NCBI RefSeq assembly: GCF_013177315.1
Contig: NZ_CP053661.1
Coordinates: forward strand, 3,410,001 to 3,474,000
Direction of reading: 5' to 3'
Length of the DNA: 64,000 nucleotides
From: Thermoleptolyngbya sichuanensis A183
GTDB lineage: Bacteria; Cyanobacteriota; Cyanobacteriia; Elainellales; Elainellaceae
Program-made: the position numbers and the translations under genes
Shown: positions 8,631 through 18,445 of the stretch, in pieces
How positions within the stretch are numbered: the first letter of the stretch is position 1
Layout of the letters: each line of letters starts with the position of its first letter
The notes under the pieces: model-generated
Seen by the model: the letters and a program-made list of their open reading frames with translations, nothing else
What the model was told of the DNA's origin: nothing
The model's database searches: none

Positions 8631-9119
8631 ATGAATCCTCCTGAAATCGAATCGTCACGTTTACTTTTAGTCGAAGATGATCCCAATGATGTTGAACTGA
8701 TCCGCCTTGCTCTGGAGACTGGCGGGCTAGCAGCCCCAATGGATGTAGTCAACGATGGAGAAGCAGCCTTGAACTATTTACTCGGCGAGGCTCTAGACAA
8801 TTCATTGGATGACGCTTCCCAATCCGCGGCGGCGCGTCCGCTGCCCCGCTTTGTGCTGCTGGATTTGAAACTCCCCCGCATCAACGGAATTCAGCTTTTG
8901 CAAAGGCTGCGATCGCACCCCCGCACTCGTCGTCTCGTCATCGTGGTCATGTCCTCCTCCCAAGAAGACCCAGATCTCAACGCCTGCTATGACCTGGGTA
9001 TCAATAGTTACATTGTGAAACCCCAGGACTTCCAGCAATTTTCAGACGCGGTTCAGCAAATCAGTCACTACTGGATGCAGTTGAATTGTCCGCCACTACC
9101 CACTCCTCTGCCCTCTTAA
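8631..9119 (+). CDS. Single-domain response regulator (Rcp1-like)
   Basis: 162-aa receiver protein without an output domain, of the type that pairs with phytochrome-like or hybrid kinases. LLLVEDDPNDVELIRLALE carries the acidic pair, FVLLDLKLPRINGIQLLQRL the phospho-acceptor Asp, VIVVMSSSQ the switch Ser, and INSYIVKPQDF the conserved Lys. An insertion of about 20 residues (about 50-72, GEALDNSLDDASQSAAARPL) before the phospho-acceptor strand is typical of this subclass. The frame is open further upstream, but the ATG at 8631 places the receiver at the N terminus, as expected. No partner kinase is adjacent; the next gene (receiver-GAF-kinase) starts 1.2 kb downstream. Confidence 0.88.
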   Translation: MNPPEIESSRLLLVEDDPNDVELIRLALETGGLAAPMDVVNDGEAALNYLLGEALDNSLDDASQSAAARPLPRFVLLDLKLPRINGIQLLQRLRSHPRTRRLVIVVMSSSQEDPDLNACYDLGINSYIVKPQDFQQFSDAVQQISHYWMQLNCPPLPTPLPS

Positions 9120-10335
9120 CTTCTCAGTAGTAGGGGGGCACCCCCCCACCCAGAAGTGTTGAATCTTGATGGTAAAACTTTACAAAAAGCACTCTCAAGA
9201 GGCGGATTATTGAGAATGGAAGCAATAAGTAGGTCATTACAGGCAGAATTATAGATCTTTTGTACTGGATTCAGCTATGAACTTGCCCTGCTAACATTGC
9301 GTTCAACACTTCTGCCCCCCACCATCTCGCCCCATCCCGCTAATAGTTGTCTAGGGAGATGCATTAAATCTAGAATCCCGATATACTGAGTTATCCACTT
9401 TACCAGCACAGCCAGATGAAACCATCGAAGCAGCAAGTTCTGCTTGAATCTGATTTCTGTTTTGAAATGGGTTCAAGCAATGAGCGAGTTGCTGTGGAAT
9501 TTCAGCCGTGCTGCTCATACCGCTATTTCGGATCGCAATCGAAATGGAGTCGGTCTTTTTTTGCAGGAGTTCCCGTTTCAACGGTAGCTCTTCTTATTAC
9601 TGGAAAGTGAGCTATCAGGGTGTCAGTTTCAGGTTGAGATGAGAACATCGCAGAGCATTAGGGCACAACTTTCGGAGCGGGATGGCTCCCGTTAAAGAGT
9701 CTACCCTTGGCGTGTTCTGCTGCTTCGGCTTTAGCAGATACAATGCTTTAGCAAACAAGTGCCGACCAAGTTAGGCTAGTTATCAACTGCTTGATGCGGT
9801 ATTAGGTGTGGCCGAAACGGGCGATTCGTAGCAAACGCAATGCGCCTTGTTGAGGTAGCCTACGGTTCAAGCCGTTGAGATTAAAGGCTTGGCAGCGATT
9901 CAGGGACTATCTGTTAGGGCTTCTTACTGGATGACATATCTAGTAGTCTGAACAGACAGATTTGGAATTCAAATCAGTTTTGAAGTCACTTCAATGCTTT
10001 TTTAATCAGGGCATTTTTCTCCTGGAAATGTGTCTCTCGAAGTGATTGTCTAAGGTTAAGCCTGAGATTTTTTATTTCAAAAGCCTGCTCAATTTGCGTA
10101 AAAGGACGCGATTGAGTGACTCAATTCCATTCAATTCCAAAGCTTTTCAACCTCTTGATTCAACCTCTTAATTAAGTCGGAGCTGCTTGTGTTCAGCAAG
10201 GGCGATCGCCCAGATTTCATCTATTTAGATTTAGCTGAACCGGATTTATCAGCAGCATCCTTGGTTTTGTTCCGTTTATAAGCTAGGCGGGCACGCCATT
10301 TTGGAAGTTGAACCCTATCGAAGAGAGCATCTACA
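9120..10335. other. 1.2-kb gene-free region
   Basis: Both strands carry only short frames without domain-like sequence. Just after the response regulator, GGGGGG-CA-CCCCCC (about 9133-9147) can fold but lacks a T-tract. Near 10115-10170 there are small direct repeats (CAATTCCATT/CAATTCCAAA and two copies of TTCAACCTCTT). It could be a degraded gene or host an untranslated RNA; neither can be shown from the sequence. Confidence 0.5.
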
Positions 10336-12594
10336 GTGCCGTCATCCCCCGAACTGCCGCTCAAACTGCTGCTGGTCGAAGATTCTGCAATGGATGCTGA
10401 ACTGGTTGCGCTGACTCTAGAAGAGAACGGCGTGTCGTTTACCTGTGACATTGTGGACTCATTATCGACCTATCAACAGTGCGTCAAAGAGCATGACTAT
10501 GACGCTGTATTAGCCGACTATCGCCTGCCTGGATTTACGGCCTACGAGGCCCTGGCGGCGTTGCAGTCTGCCGGACGGGATGTGCCGCTGATCTTGGTGA
10601 CTGGGAGCCTGGGCGAAGAGGCTGCGGTGGACTGCATTAAGGCGGGCATGACGGACTATGTGATGAAGGATCGGCTCTTTCGGCTGCCGATGGTGCTGAG
10701 GCGATCGCTCCAGGAATATGCCCTGCGCCGTCAAAAGCTGGCTGCTGACCAGCGCCTCCGGCAGCAGACGCGCCAGGTCGCCATCATGAACCAGGTGTTA
10801 CGCAAGATGCGCGAAACGCTGGTATTGGACGACTTGATGCAGTCCACAATGGATGTGCTGCATCAGGTGCTAGGTGTAGATGTCTGTGCATTGTTAATGC
10901 AAGGGAACACGGCTCAGCGGTCAGCGTGGAGCGAAACGATGATGGTTCGTTGCGTAAGCAATGCAACACCAGAGCGCGATCGCCTGTTGGGTCGAAAATT
11001 TGAGTGCGGGTTTCAGCGCTACTATGGCGATCGCCTGTTGCAGGGTCAGTCGATCGTCTTATCCACCATTCCGATTGATTCTCCAGTCGATATTCTGTCT
11101 ATTTCGCAATCCCAGAATATTCAGTCCACGCTGATTGTGCCGATGCTGTGTCAGAAGACCTATTTAGGGGCGATCACGCTGCATCAGTGCCAGCATCAGC
11201 GGGATTGGAGTCGCGAAGAGGTGGATTTGGTAGAGGCGATCGCCGGCCAGTTTGCCCTGGCCATCCACCAGGCCCAGTTGTTTGAACAGGTGCAGCAGCA
11301 GGCCCAGCGAGAGCAGTTTCTCAACCAGCTTGGGCAAACCCTCAATTCCAGCCTAGATCTGGATTTTATCTTGCAAGAACTGGTGCGGCTGGCGGGGGAA
11401 TACTTCGGGGTAGACCGCGTGGTGCTGCTGCGGCATGAGGCGGAGTGGATTGTGCCCCAGACAGAGTGGCGAGCCTCGGACGCGGTGATACCCAGCCTGG
11501 ATTTGCCGCTGCCCATGCACGAATGGCAGGACTTTTTCCGACCCGAGGGAGACTACCTGACGCAGAAAGTCTGGCACGCCCCCACGTTTCTCGAAGACCC
11601 GTGGGTGCAAAAAATCCCCAGCGCCCGCCTGCGGGGCCAACGCAAGCACATCCAGTCCATGCTTAGCACGCCAATTCTCGTGCGCGGGCAGCACTATGGC
11701 GAACTGTCGCTCGATTGCACCCAGACCCGCCGCACCTTCACGACCGACGAGATCCAGCTTGTGCAGCGACTAGCAGACGCAACGGCGATCGCCCTGTTCA
11801 ATGCCCAAAGCTATGAACGATTGGAAAAACTGGTGCAGGAGCGCACCCAAGAGCTAGAACAAGAAAAGCGAATTTCAGAAGCCGCCAACCGCGCCAAGAG
11901 TGAATTTCTGACTCATATGAGCCACGAACTGCGAACCCCGCTCACGGGCATTTTGGGCTTTGCCGACGTATTGAGCCGCCAACTCCACGGCCCCCTCAGC
12001 AGCCTCCAGCGGCAATACGTGGAGGGGATTCGCTCCTGTGGCGACCATCTGCTGGAGCTAATCAACGACCTGCTCGATTTATCTAAAATCGAAGCCGGAC
12101 GCGAGGAACTGTTTTTTGAACCCGTTCTGGTTCAGGAAGTCTGCGATGCCTGCATGAGCATGGTGCAAGAAACCGCCCAAAAGCGGGGACTACGGTTGAT
12201 TCTTGACATCGCCCAAGATGTTACCGTTTGCACAGCCGACAAGCGCCGCCTCAAGCAAATCCTGTCGAACCTGCTAGCCAACGCGGTTAAATTTACCGAT
12301 GAAGGGTCGGTGACGCTGAAGGTATGGCAGCAGGCAAAAGCACTGCACTTTGCCGTAATCGACACGGGCATTGGCATTGCCCCGTCCGACCAGAGCCGTC
12401 TTTTTCAAGCCTTTCAGCAGCTCAACGGAGGCCTCAACCGCAAATACGAAGGCACTGGGTTGGGACTGGTGCTGTCGAGCAAGCTGGCCCGGCTGCACGG
12501 CGGCCAGATTACGGTGTCGTCGGAGCTCGGAAAAGGCAGTTGCTTCACAGTTATTCTTCCAGAGAAAATTCCGCCCCTATCCCCGCCCCCTTAG
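10336..12594 (+). CDS. Receiver-GAF-GAF hybrid sensor histidine kinase
   Basis: 752-aa cytoplasmic two-component protein. Order: N-terminal receiver (about 8-125; LKLLLVEDSAMDAELVALTL, phospho-acceptor in DAVLADYRLPG, Lys in DYVMKDRLF), GAF 1 (about 155-318), GAF 2 (about 328-492), a short helix, HisKA (about 520-585, phospho-His in MSHELRTPLTGI) and HATPase_c (about 633-745; N box LSNLLANAVKFTDEG, G boxes DTGIGIAP and GTGLGLVL). No transmembrane segment is visible, so it is a soluble sensor. The GAF domains lack an obvious bilin-attachment Cys motif. The start is GTG at 10336; the receiver begins a few residues later, which leaves no room for a downstream start. tadA begins two bases after its stop, so the two are probably co-translated. 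Confidence 0.92.
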   Translation: MPSSPELPLKLLLVEDSAMDAELVALTLEENGVSFTCDIVDSLSTYQQCVKEHDYDAVLADYRLPGFTAYEALAALQSAGRDVPLILVTGSLGEEAAVDCIKAGMTDYVMKDRLFRLPMVLRRSLQEYALRRQKLAADQRLRQQTRQVAIMNQVLRKMRETLVLDDLMQSTMDVLHQVLGVDVCALLMQGNTAQRSAWSETMMVRCVSNATPERDRLLGRKFECGFQRYYGDRLLQGQSIVLSTIPIDSPVDILSISQSQNIQSTLIVPMLCQKTYLGAITLHQCQHQRDWSREEVDLVEAIAGQFALAIHQAQLFEQVQQQAQREQFLNQLGQTLNSSLDLDFILQELVRLAGEYFGVDRVVLLRHEAEWIVPQTEWRASDAVIPSLDLPLPMHEWQDFFRPEGDYLTQKVWHAPTFLEDPWVQKIPSARLRGQRKHIQSMLSTPILVRGQHYGELSLDCTQTRRTFTTDEIQLVQRLADATAIALFNAQSYERLEKLVQERTQELEQEKRISEAANRAKSEFLTHMSHELRTPLTGILGFADVLSRQLHGPLSSLQRQYVEGIRSCGDHLLELINDLLDLSKIEAGREELFFEPVLVQEVCDACMSMVQETAQKRGLRLILDIAQDVTVCTADKRRLKQILSNLLANAVKFTDEGSVTLKVWQQAKALHFAVIDTGIGIAPSDQSRLFQAFQQLNGGLNRKYEGTGLGLVLSSKLARLHGGQITVSSELGKGSCFTVILPEKIPPLSPPP

Positions 12595-12596
12595 CC

Positions 12597-13136
12597 ATGA
12601 TGGGTGCCTCTGAATCGTCTGAAATTTCTGAGTCAATCTCTGAGCCGATCTCTGAATCGATCTCTGAGTCAATCTACGATCGCCACTGTCGCTGGATGCA
12701 GCAGGCGATCGCCCTAGCCGCCGCCGCCGGACAGGCCGGAGAAGTGCCCGTCGGCGCAGTCGTCGTCGCCCCAGACAACACCCTGATCGCCACGGGCGAA
12801 AATCGCCGCGAACGCGACCATGACCCCACTGCCCACGCCGAAGTTCTGGCGCTGCGTCAGGCAGGGCAACGCCTTGGCACCTGGCGACTGGAAGACTTCA
12901 CGCTCTACGTCACGCTGGAACCCTGCCCCATGTGCGCTGGGGCGATCGCCCTTGCTCGCTTGGGAATGCTGGTCTACGGCGCAGACGACCCCAAAGCCGG
13001 AGCCATCCGCACCGTCCTCAACCTGCCCGACAGCGCCGCCTCAAACCACAGCCCCAGAGTGCTATCGGGAGTTTTAGAAGCAGCGTGTCGAGCGCAGTTG
13101 CAGCAGTGGTTTGCCAAGCGGAGGGGGAATGGGTAG
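12597..13136 (+). CDS. tadA: tRNA-specific adenosine deaminase TadA
   Basis: 179-aa zinc enzyme that deaminates A34 to inosine in the tRNA-Arg(ACG) anticodon. The CDA fold is clear: PTAHAEVLAL supplies the zinc His and catalytic Glu, and PCPMCAGAI the two zinc Cys. EVPVGAVVV and MLVYGADDPKAGA are further family blocks. The N terminus carries about 25 extra residues dominated by Ser/Glu (SESSEISESISEPISESIS), encoded by 12-15-bp tandem repeats (TCTGAGTCAATC-like units at about 12612-12675). Normal TadA starts near the RHCRWMQQAIALA helix, so this is an unusual low-complexity extension. ATG codons occur at 12597 and 12600, directly after the upstream kinase stop, which implies translational coupling. 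Confidence 0.93.
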   Translation: MMGASESSEISESISEPISESISESIYDRHCRWMQQAIALAAAAGQAGEVPVGAVVVAPDNTLIATGENRRERDHDPTAHAEVLALRQAGQRLGTWRLEDFTLYVTLEPCPMCAGAIALARLGMLVYGADDPKAGAIRTVLNLPDSAASNHSPRVLSGVLEAACRAQLQQWFAKRRGNG

Positions 13137-13139
13137 CCA

Positions 13140-13213
13140 CGCAGAGGGATTCGTTAACTCCAACCTTCCCTCTTCCCTTTTCGTTCTTCCCTCTTCGTTC
13201 TTCCCCTCTTCTT
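13140..13213. repeat. TTCGTTC/CTTCCCTC repeat array, first of the cluster
   Basis: Pyrimidine-rich strand with repeated TTCGTTCTTCCCTC units lying between the convergent tadA and NTRC genes. The same heptamer family (GAACGAA on the other strand) fills further gaps up to 21 kb. Confidence 0.8.
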
Positions 13214-14608
13214 CTACCCCACCGGGACGGCCGCCAGATTCTTCTGAATCATTTCCCGATACTGGCTCTTCTGCTTCACGCCAAGCATCTGCCCCACCAG
13301 GGCCTTGTCCTTGAAGAACTGCACGGTCGGGGTTCCCGTCACGCCTGCATTGGCCGCGATCTCAGGATCTTGCTCAATGTCGATGATGACGTAGTGAACC
13401 TGGTCTGCAAACTCGTCGATCACCTTGCTGAGAATCGGCTTCAGCGTGTGGCAGGGGCCGCAGGTGGGCGAAGTGTAGATGACCACAATCAGGCGATCGC
13501 TCTCGTGATACAGCTTCCGCAGCGCGTAGCCGCCCTCGTGCCGGGTATTTGCCAGGTCAAATTCCGAAGCCTGCTGTTCTTCGGTCTTGTGGGCAGGGGC
13601 TTCGTGGGGACGTTCCGAGGCTTCCGTTTGGTGGAACTCCTGAATCAGCGAGTTTGCCGAGAGATAGCGCTCCGCCAGCAGCGCCGCCATACAGCCCGTC
13701 CCCGCCGCCGTAATCGCCTGACGATATTCGTGATCCTGCACGTCGCCCGCCGCAAACACACCTTCTACATTCGTCTTCACATCTTCATGGGTGACGATGT
13801 AGCCCACGCCATCCAGGTCGATCTGCCCCTGAAACAGCGACGTATTCGGCGTGTGACCAATGGCATAAAACAGACCCTTCGCGGCAATTTCGCCCGTTTC
13901 GCCCGTGTGGTTGTTGATGGTCTTAATCCCCGTCATCAGGTTACCATCGCCAAATACTTCAGTCGCCGATGTGTTCCAATGCACAGTAATCTTGGGATTT
14001 CGCAGCACGCGATCCTGCATGGCCTTGCTAGCCCGCATCTTATCGCCGCGCACCAGCAGGTGAACGTGGGAGCCATACTTGGTCAGGTAGACCGCTTCTT
14101 CGGCCGCCGAGTCGCCGCCGCCAATCACCACTAGTTCCGCATTTCGGAAAATCGGCGTTGCGCCGTCACAGATCGCGCAGGCCGAAATGCCCCGCGTCCA
14201 ATACTCCGTCTCTCCGGGCAGATTCAACCGCTTAGCCGTTGCGCCAGTACAAATGATGACCGTGTGGGCCTGCACTTCGCGCTCCTCTGAGCGAATCACA
14301 AAAGGACGCTGGCTAAAATCTACAGAAGTCACGTCTTCAGTCACCAATTCCGCGCCCCAGCGCACCGCCTGCGCCTTCATGTTGTCCATCAGGTTGGGGC
14401 CAGTGATGCCGTTGGGAAAACCGGGGAAATTCTCGACTTCGGTGGTGGTCATGAGTTGTCCACCGGGCAGCCCGCCGGCCTGAAACCCTTCAAACATAAA
14501 CGGCTTCAAATTTGCCCGCGCTGCATAGATCGCAGCCGTATAGCCCGCTGGGCCGGAGCCAATGATGACCACATTCTCTACCGCATTTTCTACCGCTGGG
14601 TTCGCCAT
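13214..14608 (-). CDS. NADPH-thioredoxin reductase C (TrxR-Trx fusion)
   Basis: 464-aa chloroplast/cyanobacterial-type NTRC. The N-terminal 320 residues are a thioredoxin reductase with FAD motif [16 protein letters not shown], redox pair CAIC (about 141-144) and NADPH motif [12 protein letters not shown]. After a linker (about 325-355) comes a thioredoxin domain with CGPC (about 384-387; [14 protein letters not shown]). In the family this single chain uses NADPH to reduce 2-Cys peroxiredoxins and other targets, independently of photosynthetic ferredoxin. Length agrees with cyanobacterial members. The ATG at 14608 opens the FAD-binding strand. It is convergent with tadA; the upstream gap carries GAAGAAC repeats. 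Confidence 0.96.
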   Translation of the reverse strand: MANPAVENAVENVVIIGSGPAGYTAAIYAARANLKPFMFEGFQAGGLPGGQLMTTTEVENFPGFPNGITGPNLMDNMKAQAVRWGAELVTEDVTSVDFSQRPFVIRSEEREVQAHTVIICTGATAKRLNLPGETEYWTRGISACAICDGATPIFRNAELVVIGGGDSAAEEAVYLTKYGSHVHLLVRGDKMRASKAMQDRVLRNPKITVHWNTSATEVFGDGNLMTGIKTINNHTGETGEIAAKGLFYAIGHTPNTSLFQGQIDLDGVGYIVTHEDVKTNVEGVFAAGDVQDHEYRQAITAAGTGCMAALLAERYLSANSLIQEFHQTEASERPHEAPAHKTEEQQASEFDLANTRHEGGYALRKLYHESDRLIVVIYTSPTCGPCHTLKPILSKVIDEFADQVHYVIIDIEQDPEIAANAGVTGTPTVQFFKDKALVGQMLGVKQKSQYREMIQKNLAAVPVG

Positions 14609-14675
14609 AGGGAAATAGATAAACTCATAACGACTACGTTTAGGTTATCACAGGATACTGGGGGTGTAAAGAGAT

Positions 14676-14790
14676 GTTGAGGGGAAGAACGAAGAACGAA
14701 GAACGAAGAACGAAGAACGAAGAAAATCTGGTCAGGGTTGGATAGGTACCTGGAAATTTTCATTTTTCGTTTTTCGTTCTTTAAAATTAG
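14676..14790. repeat. GAACGAA repeat array upstream of the NTRC gene
   Basis: GAAGAACGAAGAACGAAG units (about 14690-14722), then the reverse-strand counterpart TTTTTCGTTTTTCGTTC (about 14762-14780). The two halves could pair with each other. The array lies in the divergent gap between NTRC and the 200-aa unknown gene. Confidence 0.8.
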
Positions 14791-14888
14791 GTTTCCCCTC
14801 GGACTGGAATCTTGGCCACCATTTGCCGGGTGGGATCTGCGCTATCCTACTCACAACACTCATTCTTCATTCCTCAGAGATCGAGGCT

Positions 14889-15491
14889 ATGCTGACACAG
14901 ATTGTGCGCCCGATGGTTCGCACGCAACTGCGGCTTTTGGCAAGCAGCCAGTCTACCCGCGCCACGCTGGTGAATACGATCGCCCAATGGCTGGGCTTTT
15001 TGGGCGTGGAGGCACGGGTCACCGAAATTGATGCCGCATCGGACAAGATTCAGGTGTCGCTGGTGGTTGGCAAGCCTGAGGCCTGCGATAGCCACGACTG
15101 GGAGCAAATTTTGAAAAATTTGGAGGAGAGCGAGCGGGCCAGTGGTGCAGAACCAGCAGAGCCGATCGTGCTGACTCCCCAACAGCAGAGCAAGTTGCAG
15201 CGGCTTTTAGCCTACGTGATTCAGGCGGGTAGCCCCGATAGCAAGGTGGTGTGGGAGGATGTGCTGCCGCAGTTGCGCGGGCTGGGCTATGAAGAAGACA
15301 TGCTGCTGGGGATTCGTTCGGCGCTGAAGATTCCGCAATCGCTGGAGGTGCTGACGGAGGGGCTGGATGCTGACTTGGCGGCGATCGCCCTGCCCAAGGC
15401 CGTCAGTCTGTCGATGCTCGATCGTCGGGTCACCGCCTCAGAGGATCAGGCGCTCTCTGCCCTGCTAGAGGCCATGAAGCAACCGCTCTAA
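14889..15491 (+). CDS. Conserved hypothetical protein
   Basis: 200-aa soluble acidic protein with no signal peptide or membrane segment and no recognised family. The N-terminal third is helical (MLTQIVRPMVRTQLRLLASS), followed by a beta-type stretch (GVEARVTEIDAASDKIQVSL). The C-terminal half is helical with LTPQQQSKLQRLLAYVIQAG. The frame opens at 14823, but those upstream codons resemble the AT/CT-rich spacer; the ATG at 14889 (MLTQIVRPMV) begins the protein-like sequence. It is an independent transcription unit between repeat DNA and the split TPR gene. Confidence 0.7.
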   Translation: MLTQIVRPMVRTQLRLLASSQSTRATLVNTIAQWLGFLGVEARVTEIDAASDKIQVSLVVGKPEACDSHDWEQILKNLEESERASGAEPAEPIVLTPQQQSKLQRLLAYVIQAGSPDSKVVWEDVLPQLRGLGYEEDMLLGIRSALKIPQSLEVLTEGLDADLAAIALPKAVSLSMLDRRVTASEDQALSALLEAMKQPL

Positions 15492-15522
15492 CCCTGCTTT
15501 TTCTAACTAACTTTCCGGCTTC

Positions 15523-15813
15523 CTAGGAACCTCGCCGCTGTAGGGCAGACTGAGCCTGCGTATACCAGGTGTTTTCTTCGGGAATGGTGCGGTCTGCGGT
15601 GTTAGCGCAGGCTTGCCATTCTGCCACCGCAGGTTTGCCCTGAGCCGTCCACACCTGAGCCAGCAGGCAGTGAGCAGCGGCCCGTTGGGGGTCAAGCTGA
15701 ATCGCCGCTTGCAGATGGGCAGCCGCTTCATCGAGACGGCTCTGTCTGAACGCAATCCATCCCAAATTCTTGTGATAGCTATAGGTAAAGTCTGAGCTTA
15801 GTAGCGCCCCTGT
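15523..15813 (-). pseudogene. 3' part of a TPR protein gene cut by an insertion sequence
   Basis: 96 codons plus stop that continue the reading frame of the 5' part at 17338-18426. Joining codon GGA (ending at 17338) to ACA (starting at 15813) keeps frame, and 291 bp is exactly 97 codons. The text YHKNLGWIAFRQSRLDEAAA and HLQAAIQLDPQRAAAHCLLA is a classical tetratricopeptide repeat. It therefore belongs to the TPR array of the upstream fragment. In its present state it has no normal start; an internal TTG at 15765 is the only alternative. Confidence 0.9.
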
Positions 15814-17344
15814 TCCTTCGCTTTAGTTTGGACTAACTGGCATCACAATAATGCTCAACAGGATGCCATAAAGAATCTGCTCAACCGTTCATAACAGTTG
15901 AACTTAAGGAATTGGATACAATCCTGCTCGCAGTTAAGCTGCTGTTGCAACCGGACTGTTCAGGGATTGTTCGGATGTCTTGCGTTTCGAGGCTCGTTTT
16001 TTGACCATCGGATAGCAGGGACGAGGAGTTGGCTTGTGCCCCTTGCCTCGTCCTGGCGATTTACCACGAGGTTTAGGCGCAGGAGCAGGGGTGCCAATCG
16101 CTGCCAAAATGCCTGCAAACGCTTGTGCGACCCGACCCGGAGTCAACGTTTCTTGCGGTGCCTGCCAGGGCAAGGGGTGGTCAGTACAGTCCTTTCGCGC
16201 TAACCACAACTGCCAACTGAGCAACGGCATCAGGCTGCTCCACTGTTCGGTTGCCGATACAGAACTGAACTGGGGATGTGTCCAATATAGCCTCTGCTTG
16301 GCAAAGCGATACCAGTGTTCAATGGCAAAGCGACGGAGGTAGTGCAACCACAGGGTTTCTAACGGAGGCATCTGCTCACCCAGCCAAACTAACCACAAAG
16401 GAGCCAAGCGTCGCGTGCTGCTCTGTGTCTCCAGCACCTCCACGCGCAACACTTCCATTGCCCGTTTGGGGGATTTGCGGAAATGGTATGCACTCCAACG
16501 ACTGACCCGCACTCGTCCCCAGTTGGGATCATCGACTTCAACGGTTTCGACCGGGACACTCCAAGTGTCAGGGTCATTGAGTTTCATCTTATGTCCATGC
16601 TTGGCAGGTGCGCCTCGCCCACGATACGCTGGGGGCGCGCCATAGACACATCGATTGGATGTAACCCGCAGCAGCAAGTCTGCCTCAATCCCTGCCGTTT
16701 GGTTGACAAAACTGGCATTGCCGTACCCTCGGTCGTAGATCGCCAACGGACGCACCGCTAACTGCCGAGTCACTTGTTTGAGTTGGAATGCCGCTTTACT
16801 GGCGGGTGTTTCAAAGCTGGTGATGCGCTCATGCCGCAATGGTAATGCCCAACTGCCCCTGTCTTCAGCAATCCAGGCTAAGGTACTGTAGTTTTGTCCG
16901 GCTATCGGGGCATGTCCTGTTCTGCCTGATAAGGTGCGGTCTTTCAAACGCCTGGCAGCAGGACGGTTCCACCGACTCGCATCACCTGCCAACAACGGTT
17001 GCTGCTGAGTCGGTATCTGCTGCACCAACAGCTTCAGCACCTTTGATCGGGGTAGGCGGCTATCGCGCAACGCTTCATAGGTGCTCGACCACTGGCGACG
17101 AAAGACAGGACTCTGCGATAGCCTCACAAACGACACGATGCACGCACTCACTAACACGGCATCCATCAGATCAAACAGGGCATCTCTGGCGTTTCCCAAG
17201 CTGGCATACAACGTTTGGCGAAATTGCTGAAGTTCGTTGAAAATCATGGGGTCAATGTTGGTTGTACTTCATTGACCTTACGGCAGTCGGTGCTTCTCAT
17301 TGACTGCCTTCCTCTTCACCATTAGTCCAAACTAAAGTCCTTCG
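15814..17344 (-). mobile_element. Complete insertion sequence, 1517 bp, with 7-bp target duplication
   Basis: Body 15821-17337. The ends are the 16-bp perfect inverted repeat CTTTAGTTTGGACTAA. TCCTTCG is duplicated at 15814-15820 and 17338-17344. One transposase gene fills the element. It interrupts a TPR protein gene. Because the ends and duplication are intact, and the host frame is restored by removing the IS plus one duplication copy, the insertion appears recent. Confidence 0.95.
15934..17247 (-). CDS. DDE transposase (IS4/IS701-like superfamily, NF041680-type)
   Basis: 437-aa transposase of the interrupting element. The N terminus (MIFNELQQFRQTLYASLGNA ... DALFDLMDAVL) and SQSPVFRRQWSSTYEALRDS match a family common in cyanobacteria that I recall as NF041680. 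Probable catalytic acids: first Asp in LLAGDASRWNRPA, second Asp in LAIYDRGYGNASFV, Glu in RRFAIEHWYRFAKQRLYW. The C terminus is basic (KPRGKSPGRGKGHKPTPRP), likely for DNA contact. The frame is full length and uninterrupted, so the element may still be active. Family placement is from memory of sequence patterns; the DDE assignment is inferred. Confidence 0.88.
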   Translation of the reverse strand: MIFNELQQFRQTLYASLGNARDALFDLMDAVLVSACIVSFVRLSQSPVFRRQWSSTYEALRDSRLPRSKVLKLLVQQIPTQQQPLLAGDASRWNRPAARRLKDRTLSGRTGHAPIAGQNYSTLAWIAEDRGSWALPLRHERITSFETPASKAAFQLKQVTRQLAVRPLAIYDRGYGNASFVNQTAGIEADLLLRVTSNRCVYGAPPAYRGRGAPAKHGHKMKLNDPDTWSVPVETVEVDDPNWGRVRVSRWSAYHFRKSPKRAMEVLRVEVLETQSSTRRLAPLWLVWLGEQMPPLETLWLHYLRRFAIEHWYRFAKQRLYWTHPQFSSVSATEQWSSLMPLLSWQLWLARKDCTDHPLPWQAPQETLTPGRVAQAFAGILAAIGTPAPAPKPRGKSPGRGKGHKPTPRPCYPMVKKRASKRKTSEQSLNSPVATAA

Positions 17345-18426
17345 GGAGTCGCCCCAGCAGATGCAGTTTGCTCGCCCTGCATCAACACGCTGGCAGCCAT
17401 GTCGTATTGCCCATCGAGAATGTATAGCCGAGAGAGCGGAATACTGGCCTGGGGCAATCCACCCTGGAGCGCGAGGCGATATTGGGCGATCGCCTTTTCG
17501 GGATTCTGCCCGTCTTCATACACCGTGCCCAGGTCATAGCGCGTTTGGGGATTGTCGGGATTAAGGGCGAGCGATCGCCGCAGGTTCTCCTCAGCGCGGG
17601 TCATTTCGCCCTGAGCCTGATTGTCGTTGCCCCAGGCGGCATAGAGGCTGGCAATGCGGGGCAGATTGGCGTGTAGCCCCAGCAGCAGCAGCAGTAGCCC
17701 GGTCGAGAGTCCCAGCTTTGCCTCGTGGTGATAGGGGGAGGGCACGCCCAAGCGCTCCAGGCTGCGTTCGGTGGCTTCCTGCCCAGCTTGGGTCAGCGCT
17801 GTTTTCCCAGTCAGCAGCGTCAACACGCTCTGTCCCACGATGATGAAAGAACCGAGCAGGTCGGTGCCTCCTGTCAAGAACTTGCTGGAAATATCCATCA
17901 CCAGGCTAAAGCTGGCGGCCAGCGTGGTGACAGTGAGCGCGTCCCAGAGCCAGTCAAGGCGATCGCGCGGGTCGGGCGGCTTAGGAAACTTCCACCACCA
18001 GGCGCTTGCGGGCGGATTGAGGCTGTCGCGCCAGGTCGCCAGATCGAGATGACGGGCGATCGCCCCGCTCTGCTGCCGCAGCCGCTGATCTAGCCGATAG
18101 ATTTCAGCCCGAATTGTCGGATCAGCAGGTGCTTTATCCAGTGCAGCCTGCACCGCGTCTCGCGCCGTCAACGCCTGCAAAATCACATCTTCACTGGGCT
18201 GCTCGGCGTGGGCTTCCAGCGTTTCCAGAGCCACTCCATAGCGCCGAAGCACGAGATGATCAGACGATCCGAGCGGAGCAGCGGAACCCAGAGGCGGCTG
18301 TTCCAGAGCGGACTGTTCCAGAGCGGACTGTTCCAGAGCGGGCTGTTCCACGGGCGCTTCTCCACAAGGCAAAGGTTTACAGGAGCAGTATTCTGAAGCG
18401 AATCCTTCACCCGTCAGGGCCGCCAC
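17332..18426 (-). pseudogene. 5' part of a TPR membrane protein gene truncated by an insertion sequence
   Basis: 363 native codons followed by two codons and a stop supplied by the IS end. Features: an N-terminal Gln/Leu/Glu repeat (SALEQ units from 15-bp DNA repeats, about 18297-18350), a helical region about 70-130, hydrophobic segments near 168-215 (LTVTTLAASFSLVMDISSKF ... LLGSFIIVGQSVLTLLTG) and at about 243-262 (LGLSTGLLLLLLGLHANL), then TPRs (about 270-350; AEENLRRSLALNPDNPQTRY, PEKAIAQYRLALQGGLPQAS). With the 96 codons at 15523-15813 the intact gene would encode 459 residues. The GTG at 18426 follows the lipoprotein gene by 20 bp, suggesting one operon. The truncated product still contains the membrane part and the first TPRs, so it could be partly functional. 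Confidence 0.88.
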
Positions 18427-18445
18427 TGACAGCCGCCGGGGCTGT

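Noticed and set aside
15821-17337. Resident IS as the source of transposase for the 161-bp MITEs
   Set aside because: Its ends (CTTTAGTTTGGACTAA) and 7-bp duplication differ from the MITE ends (CTGGTTGCCTGACACA) and 9-10-bp duplications.
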